Assembly: GCF_033546935.1 (NCBI RefSeq)
Contig: NZ_CP137854.1
Coordinates: forward strand, 4,092,001-4,156,000
DNA length: 64,000 nucleotides
From: Xylophilus sp. GOD-11R
Lineage (GTDB): Bacteria > Pseudomonadota > Gammaproteobacteria > Burkholderiales > Burkholderiaceae_C
Reading direction: 5' to 3'
Position 1 is the first letter of the stretch. Each line of letters starts with the position of its first letter. The notes beneath the pieces were generated by a model. That model was given only the letters and a program-made list of their open reading frames with translations, was not told where the DNA came from and ran no database searches. The translations under genes were made by a program, and so were the position numbers. Below, piece after piece: positions 56,363-64,000 of this stretch.

Positions 56363-57421
56363 TCAACCCACCTCCTCGCAGGCGGCGACAACGGCATCCA
56401 CCGCATCGAACCGCGCCAAGCCCCGAGCCTTCTCAGCCCGAGCCAGCAGCTCACCCCGATCCACAGACCGCAGCAACGCTGCCAAGGACTCAGCCGTCAG
56501 CACCTTCTGCTGCACCACCCAGGCCGCCCCGGCATCCGCCAGAAACCGGGCATTCGTCGTCTGGTGGTCATCCACCGCAAACGGAAATGGCACAAAAACA
56601 GCAGCCGCCCCGACGGCGGCAATCTCGGTGACCGTACTGGCCCCCGCCCGCCCGACGATGAGATCGGCCTCGGCAAACGCCCGAGCCGTATCCTGGATGA
56701 ACGGCGTCAATTCAGCCTCCACCCCCGCCCGCGCGTAGTTGGCCCGCAGCTCGGCGATCTGCTTCTCACCGCTCTGATGCGTCACCACAGGCCGCTCGCC
56801 GACGGGCAGCAAAGCCAACGCCGCCGGCACGATCTCGTTGAGCGCCTTGGCCCCGAGACTCCCCCCCACCACCAGCAAGCGCAGCGGCCCGCTGCGGCCA
56901 GCGAACCGCTCGGCGGGCGCAGGCACACCGACGAACTCGGCGCGCAGCGGGTTGCCCACCCATTCGCCCGTCTTGAACACGCCCGGAAACGCAGTGAAGG
57001 TGCGATCCGCGACCAGCGCCAGGATGCGGTTGACCAGCCCCGGCACCGAGTTCTGCTCGTGCAGCACCAGCGGCTTCCAGCACAGAATCGACATCAGCCC
57101 TGCCGGAAACGCGATGTACCCGCCCAGCCCCACGGCCACGTCGGGCTTCACCCGCCGCACCATGCGCAGGCTCTGCCAGAAGGCGCGCAGCAGCTTCAAG
57201 GGCAGCAACAGCAGGGTCAGGAAACCCTTGCCCCGCACCCCGCCGAAATCGATGGATTCGAAGGCAAACCCGCGCGGCGGCACCAGGCGCTGCTCCATGC
57301 TGTCGGGAGCGCCCACCCAGTGCACCGTCCAGCCGCGCGCACGCAGGGCTTCGGCCACTGCGATGCCGGGGAAGATGTGCCCCCCGGTGCCGCCGGCCAT
57401 GACGAGTGCGGTCTTGCCCAT
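56363..57421 (-). CDS. murG: UDP-GlcNAc:lipid I N-acetylglucosaminyltransferase MurG
   Basis: The product has 352 aa from the ATG at 57421, with GGAGG upstream. MurG converts lipid I to lipid II at the inner face of the membrane. The first glycine-rich loop GGTGGH is at residues 10-15, the second loop near GLGGY, and the donor-binding domain has VVGGSLGAKALNE, VVTHQSGE and AGASTVTEIAAVG. Length and domain order are normal. A 17-bp direct repeat brackets the gap to ftsW. Downstream lies the interspersed repeat instead of murC. Confidence 0.97.
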   Translation of the reverse strand: MGKTALVMAGGTGGHIFPGIAVAEALRARGWTVHWVGAPDSMEQRLVPPRGFAFESIDFGGVRGKGFLTLLLLPLKLLRAFWQSLRMVRRVKPDVAVGLGGYIAFPAGLMSILCWKPLVLHEQNSVPGLVNRILALVADRTFTAFPGVFKTGEWVGNPLRAEFVGVPAPAERFAGRSGPLRLLVVGGSLGAKALNEIVPAALALLPVGERPVVTHQSGEKQIAELRANYARAGVEAELTPFIQDTARAFAEADLIVGRAGASTVTEIAAVGAAAVFVPFPFAVDDHQTTNARFLADAGAAWVVQQKVLTAESLAALLRSVDRGELLARAEKARGLARFDAVDAVVAACEEVG

Positions 57422-57427
57422 CAGATG

Positions 57428-57527
57428 CGGCCTCCGCGCATGAGGGTCGCTGGCGCGACCCGCAGCGCTGCGCGCTGCACCCGGTTTTGAATAAACAGGA
57501 TTCTCATACTCGGCCTCCGCGCATGAG
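57428..57527. repeat. 17-bp direct repeat around the ftsW-murG junction
   Basis: CGGCCTCCGCGCATGAG occurs at 57428-57444 and identically at 57511-57527, 83 bases apart. The second copy encodes the ftsW C-terminus (MRGG), the first supplies the murG ribosome site. This looks like a small tandem duplication, or the duplicated target of an 83-base insertion. Confidence 0.75.
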
Positions 57528-58784
57528 AACCCTGTTTTCATAATCGATCCGCAGCACCAGCGCCACGGCAACGAGGTTCATCAGGATGGCCGAACCGCCA
57601 TAACTCATGAAGGGCAGCGTCAGGCCCTTGGTCGGCAGCGCGCCCAGGTTCACGCCCATGTTGATGAAGGACTGAAAACCCACCCAGATGCCGATGCCCT
57701 GCGCCACCAGCCCGGCGAAGACGCGGTCGAGCGCGATGGCCTGGCGGCCGATGTGCATGATGCGGCGGGTCAGCCACAGGAACAGGCCGATGCAGATCAG
57801 CACGCCGACCATGCCGAATTCCTCGCCGATGACGGCCAGCAGAAAGTCGGTGTGCGCCTCGGGCAGCCAGTGCAGCTTTTCGACGCTGCCCCCCAGGCCC
57901 ACCCCGAAGATCTCGCCGCGGCCGATGGCGATCAGCGAATGCGACAGCTGGTAGCCCTTGCCCAGGGTGAGTTTCTCGTCCCAGGGGTTGAGGTAGGCGA
58001 AGATCCGCTCGCGCCGCCACTCGCTCATCATGACCATCATGCCGAAGGCCACCAGCAGCACCGCGGCGATCAGGAAGAACATGCGGGCGTTGACGCCGCC
58101 CAAAAACAGGATGCCCATGGCGATGATCGCGATCACCATGAAGGCGCCCATGTCGGGCTCGGCCAGCAGGAACACGCCCACCAGCGCCACGGCCACGCCC
58201 ATCGGCAGCACCGCGCGGAAGAAACGTTCCTTGACCTCCATCTTGCGCACCATGTAGTCCGCCGCGTAGATCACCACCGACAGCTTGGCGAGCTCGGAAG
58301 GTTGAAAGTTCATGACCCCCAGTGGAATCCAGCGGCGTGCGCCGTTGACGCTGCGGCCCACGTGCGGAACGAGCACCAGCACCAGCAGCACCAGCGAGAA
58401 GATGAACAGCGCCGGGGCGCAGCGTTCCCAGGTGCGGATCGGAATCTGGAAGGCCAGCACCGCCGCGACGAAACCCAGCACCAAGCCGACGACGTGCCGG
58501 GTGAGGAAGTAGGTCTGGCTGTAGCCCAGCTTGCCGAAGCGCGGGTTGTCCGGCATGGCGATGGAGGCGGAATAGACCATCACCAGGCCCCAGGCCAGCA
58601 GCGCGACGGTGACCCACAACAGCGCCTGGTCAAAGCCCATCAGGCGGGCCGGCGCGGTCTGGGTACGGGCGAATTCCTGCGAACCGATGCGCACCGGCAG
58701 CGCTTCGGTCGCCGCCTGGAACAGGCCGCTGAACCAGCCGCCGATGCGACCACGCAGGCCGACGTTTTCGGGTACGGCGCTCAT
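57504..58784 (-). CDS. ftsW: Lipid II polymerase FtsW (SEDS family)
   Basis: The product has 426 aa with about ten membrane helices after a 50-residue cytoplasmic N-terminus. FtsW is the peptidoglycan glycosyltransferase of the divisome. SEDS landmarks are [11 protein letters not shown] in helix 1, [21 protein letters not shown] with the conserved Arg/Trp, the catalytic-loop Asp region EPDMGAF, and [11 protein letters not shown] near the end. Its start overlaps the murD stop by 4 bases. Confidence 0.96.
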   Translation of the reverse strand: MSAVPENVGLRGRIGGWFSGLFQAATEALPVRIGSQEFARTQTAPARLMGFDQALLWVTVALLAWGLVMVYSASIAMPDNPRFGKLGYSQTYFLTRHVVGLVLGFVAAVLAFQIPIRTWERCAPALFIFSLVLLVLVLVPHVGRSVNGARRWIPLGVMNFQPSELAKLSVVIYAADYMVRKMEVKERFFRAVLPMGVAVALVGVFLLAEPDMGAFMVIAIIAMGILFLGGVNARMFFLIAAVLLVAFGMMVMMSEWRRERIFAYLNPWDEKLTLGKGYQLSHSLIAIGRGEIFGVGLGGSVEKLHWLPEAHTDFLLAVIGEEFGMVGVLICIGLFLWLTRRIMHIGRQAIALDRVFAGLVAQGIGIWVGFQSFINMGVNLGALPTKGLTLPFMSYGGSAILMNLVAVALVLRIDYENRVLMRGGRV

Positions 58785-60463
58785 TCGGCCTCCTCCGCGC
58801 CGGCGCCGGCACCGGCCAGTTGGCCGTCGGCGAGTTCGGCGACGGCTTCGCAGAAAACCTCGGCGCGGTGGTCGTAGCCTCGGAACATGTCGAAGCTGGC
58901 GCAGGCCGGCGACAGCAGCACCGCGTCGCCGGCATGGGCCAGACGGCTGGCGGTGGCCACGGCTTCGGGCAGGGTGGCGGCGTCGTGCAGGCCGACGCCG
59001 GTGTCGGCCAGCGCCTGCGCGATGACCGGTGCGTCGCGGCCGATCAGCACCACGGCGCGCGCATGGCGGGCGACGGGCGCGGCCAGCGGGCTGAAGTCCT
59101 GGTCCTTGCCGAGGCCGCCGAGAATCACCACGAGCCGACGCTCGGCACCCAGGCCCGCCAGCGCCGCCACGGTGGCGCCGACGTTGGTGCCCTTGCTGTC
59201 GTCGAAATATTCCACGCCGTCGATCACCGCGACCGATTCCACCCGATGCGGCTCGCCCCGGTATTCACGCAGGCCGTAGAGCATGGGCGCCAGCGCGCAG
59301 CCGCCGGCCTGGGCCAGCGCCAGCGCGGCCAGGGCGTTGACCGCGTTGTGCCGGCCGCGAATGCGCAGGGCGTCGGCCGGCATCAGGCGCTGGATGTGCA
59401 GGTCTTCTTCTTCGGCGCCGCGCTTGCGGCGGGTCTCGTCGGCTTCCTGGGCGCGCACCAGCCAGGCCATGCCGTTGACGACCTCGATGCCGAAGTCGCC
59501 GGGCCGGCGCGGCATGTCGCCGCCGAAGGTGACGTGGGCGCGCTGGCGCGGCTTCTGCAGCCGCACCTTGACCGGTGGCGGCAGCATGCCCATCACGACC
59601 TCGTCCTCGCGGTTGAGCACCATCAGGCCGCGCTCGCCGAACACGCGCGCCTTGGCCGCCACGTAGTTCGGCATGCCGCCGTGCCAGTCGAGGTGGTCCT
59701 GGCTGATGTTGAGCACGGTGGCGGCGGTGGGCTCGAAGCCGGTCGCCGTGTCGAGCTGGAAGCTGGAGAGCTCCAGCACCCAGACCTGCGGCAGCGTGCC
59801 GGCGTCCAGGTGCTGCGAAAGCGTGTCGAGCAGGGTCGGGCCGATGTTGCCGGCCACGGCCACGGTCTTGCCGGCGCGCTCGACCAGCTGGCCGGTGAGC
59901 GCGGTGACGGTGGTCTTGCCGTTGGTGCCGGTGATGGCCAGCACGGCCGGGCGATAGCGGGTGTCGGCGGGTCCGGCATCCGGCGTTTCGTCCACCGGCA
60001 CGAGAGGCAACGCATCGGCCGGGCGATCGTCATCTTGATCGGCTTCGTCGGGCAGGTCGACCGGTTCCGGCTCGTCGATTTCGTCTTCGGCTTCCGGCAG
60101 AACGGCCTCGACATCGGAGCCGCGCAGGTCGGCCAGCGCCAGCGCGAACAGGCCGAGCTCGCCGCTGACCGGCAGGCCGATGGCACGTGCCGCGTCGACC
60201 ACCGGAGCCGTCTGCGCCGGCGCCAGGCCGGGCGACAGGTACACCGCCCGCACCACACCACCTTGCACCAGCGCTTCGGAAAAGTCGCCAGCGACGAAAG
60301 TGGCGTCCGGCACCTCGGCCCGCAGCGCGGCCAGTTGCGGCGGCGCCTCGCGCGTATCGGCCACCGTGACCCGCGCCCCGTGGCGCGCGCACCAGCGCGC
60401 CATGGCCAGGCCCGAGGCACCCAGGCCCAGGACCAGCACGGGGAGATCGGCGAGGTGTCTCAT
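58781..60463 (-). CDS. murD: UDP-N-acetylmuramoyl-L-alanine--D-glutamate ligase MurD with an acidic insert
   Basis: The product has 560 aa, well over the ~440 of E. coli. MurD adds D-Glu. The N-terminal domain has [16 protein letters not shown] (9-24), the ATP loop [12 protein letters not shown] is at 177-188, and the central domain has [10 protein letters not shown]; the C-terminal domain carries [11 protein letters not shown]. The extra length is mostly an Asp/Glu/Pro-rich insert (about 119-172, [20 protein letters not shown]) just before the ATP loop, and a second polar stretch near residue 340. The core motifs are intact, so it should be active. It overlaps mraY and ftsW by 4 bases. Confidence 0.95.
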   Translation of the reverse strand: MRHLADLPVLVLGLGASGLAMARWCARHGARVTVADTREAPPQLAALRAEVPDATFVAGDFSEALVQGGVVRAVYLSPGLAPAQTAPVVDAARAIGLPVSGELGLFALALADLRGSDVEAVLPEAEDEIDEPEPVDLPDEADQDDDRPADALPLVPVDETPDAGPADTRYRPAVLAITGTNGKTTVTALTGQLVERAGKTVAVAGNIGPTLLDTLSQHLDAGTLPQVWVLELSSFQLDTATGFEPTAATVLNISQDHLDWHGGMPNYVAAKARVFGERGLMVLNREDEVVMGMLPPPVKVRLQKPRQRAHVTFGGDMPRRPGDFGIEVVNGMAWLVRAQEADETRRKRGAEEEDLHIQRLMPADALRIRGRHNAVNALAALALAQAGGCALAPMLYGLREYRGEPHRVESVAVIDGVEYFDDSKGTNVGATVAALAGLGAERRLVVILGGLGKDQDFSPLAAPVARHARAVVLIGRDAPVIAQALADTGVGLHDAATLPEAVATASRLAHAGDAVLLSPACASFDMFRGYDHRAEVFCEAVAELADGQLAGAGAGAEEAE

Positions 60464-61631
60464 CGCAATTTAAGCGTGGTGAGGCCGACGAGACACAGCA
60501 GCATCGTCAGGATCCAGAAGCGGACCACGACCTGCGTTTCCTTCCAGCCCTTCTTCTCGAAGTGGTGGTGCAGCGGCGCCATCAGGAACAGCCGGCGGCC
60601 GGCGCCGAAGCGCTTCTTGGTGATCTTGAACCACACCACCTGCAGCATTACCGACAGGGCTTCGGCGACGAACACGCCACCCATGATGGCCAGCACGATT
60701 TCCTGCCGCACGATGACCGCGACCGTGCCGAGCGCAGCGCCCAGCGCCAGCGCGCCGACGTCGCCCATGAAGACCTGCGCCGGGTGCGCGTTGAACCACA
60801 GAAAAGCCAGACCCGCGCCGGCCATGGCCGAGCAGAACACCAGCAGTTCGCCCGAGCCCGGGATGTGCGGAAACAGCAGGTACTTCGACAGCGAGGCGTT
60901 GCCGACGATGTAGGCGAAGATGCCCAGCGCCGAGCCCACCATCACCACCGGCATGATGGCCAGGCCGTCGAGGCCGTCGGTCATGTTGACCGCGTTGCTG
61001 GAGCCGACGATGACCAGGTAGGTCAGGATCACGAAGCCGAAGACGCCCAGCGGATAGCTCACCGACTTGAAGAAGGGCACCAGCAGGCCGGCCTTGGGTG
61101 GCAGGTCGACGTCGAAGCCCGACTGCACCCAGGTCGCCACCAGCTGCAGCACCTTCCAGTTGGACGATTCGGAAATGCTGAACACCAGATAAAGCGCGGC
61201 CAGCAGGCCGATGGCCGACTGCCACAGGTACTTCTCGCGCGAGCGCATGCCTTCCGGATCCTTGCGCACCACCTTGCGCCAGTCGTCGGCCCAGCCGATG
61301 GCGCCGAAGCCGCCGGTGACCAGCATCACGATCCAGACGAAGCGGTTGGAGAGGTCGGACCAGAGCAGGGTCGACACCGCGATGGCCAGCAGGATCAGCA
61401 CGCCGCCCATGGTGGGCGTGCCGCTCTTGACCAGGTGCGTCTGCATGCCGTAGCCACGCACCGGCTGACCGATCTTGAGCGCCGTGAGGCGGCGGATCAC
61501 GAAGGGGCCGGACAGCAGCGCGATCAGCAGCGCGGTCATGGCGGCCATCACCGCACGGAAAGTGAGGTACTGGAACACGCGCAGCGGCCCGAATTCGGGC
61601 GACAGCGTCTGCAGCCACTGGGCCAGGTTCA

Positions 61632-61638
<7 letters not shown>
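60460..61638 (-). CDS. mraY: Phospho-N-acetylmuramoyl-pentapeptide transferase MraY
   Basis: The product has 392 aa from the ATG at 61638, overlapping the murEF stop; an ATG two codons later is also possible. MraY transfers phospho-MurNAc-pentapeptide to undecaprenyl phosphate, forming lipid I in the inner membrane. It has ten membrane helices. Family motifs are present: GTPTMGG (substrate), IGWADDWRK with the Asp pair, [13 protein letters not shown] with the catalytic Asp, and the MAPLHHHFE His motif. Length equals other betaproteobacterial MraY. Confidence 0.97.

Positions 61639-64000
<2,362 letters not shown>

Overview
This window is high-GC DNA with the gene order of a betaproteobacterium of the Comamonadaceae type. 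The urea transporter set urtABCDE and the division/cell-wall (dcw) cluster from murE to ftsZ followed by lpxC are both recognisable. Between these core blocks lie genes that look like effectors of a plant-associated bacterium. They have Ser/Pro-rich N-termini, no export signal, helical-repeat or unknown domains, and TTCG-N15..17-TTCG-like elements upstream (PIP/hrpII boxes, the operators of HrpX/HrpB-type type III secretion regulators). A plant pathogen or associate near Xylophilus or Paracidovorax/Acidovorax is a fair guess but not proven; no secretion apparatus lies in the window.

Layout: 1-2846 (minus) holds two distantly paralogous effector-like genes, the first cut by the left edge, around a DUF427 gene. 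3015-7479 has opgD, a small exported protein, an HDOD protein and an MFS exporter. 7556-9232 has a pentatricopeptide-repeat (PPR) protein preceded by a broken copy of its own 5' end. 9225-17165 (minus) is urtA-[TIKI/TraB-like gene]-urtB-urtC-urtD-[repeat]-urtE, a urea-uptake operon interrupted twice. 17268-19556 is a 36-bp tandem array and an inverted copy of a large interspersed repeat, split by an IS110-family element whose bridge RNA guides can be read directly. 19700-21267 has a small ORF and a possibly truncated effector-like gene. 21400-25911 (minus) encodes an NCS1 transporter-histidine kinase fusion and its LuxR-type response regulator. 26090-32835 has a small lipoprotein-like gene and an outer membrane factor/adaptor/RND pump/PII-like operon ending in a terminator.

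32963-46618 is the most unusual region: four large paralogous proteins (983, 1121, 1116 and 822 aa) in tandem plus two decayed fragments. I recognise no known family in them. They share a conserved middle domain and C-terminal domain, differ by loss of the N-terminal or inner C-terminal module, and begin M-x-x-P.

46655-64000 is lpxC, an effector-like gene split by an in-frame stop, then ftsZ-ftsA-ftsQ-ddl-murC-[repeat]-murG-ftsW-murD-mraY-murEF (minus strand, transcribed right to left). The cell-wall genes are mostly coupled by 4-bp overlaps. The same interspersed repeat that separates urtD from urtE separates murC from murG, and MurE and MurF are one polypeptide.

Working together: urtABCDE imports urea, and the nearby transporter-kinase/regulator pair may sense urea or a nucleobase. 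The RND operon exports metal or toxic compounds. The mur/mra/fts genes make lipid II and the division ring. The effector-like genes look like an HrpX/HrpB-type regulon inserted between housekeeping operons.
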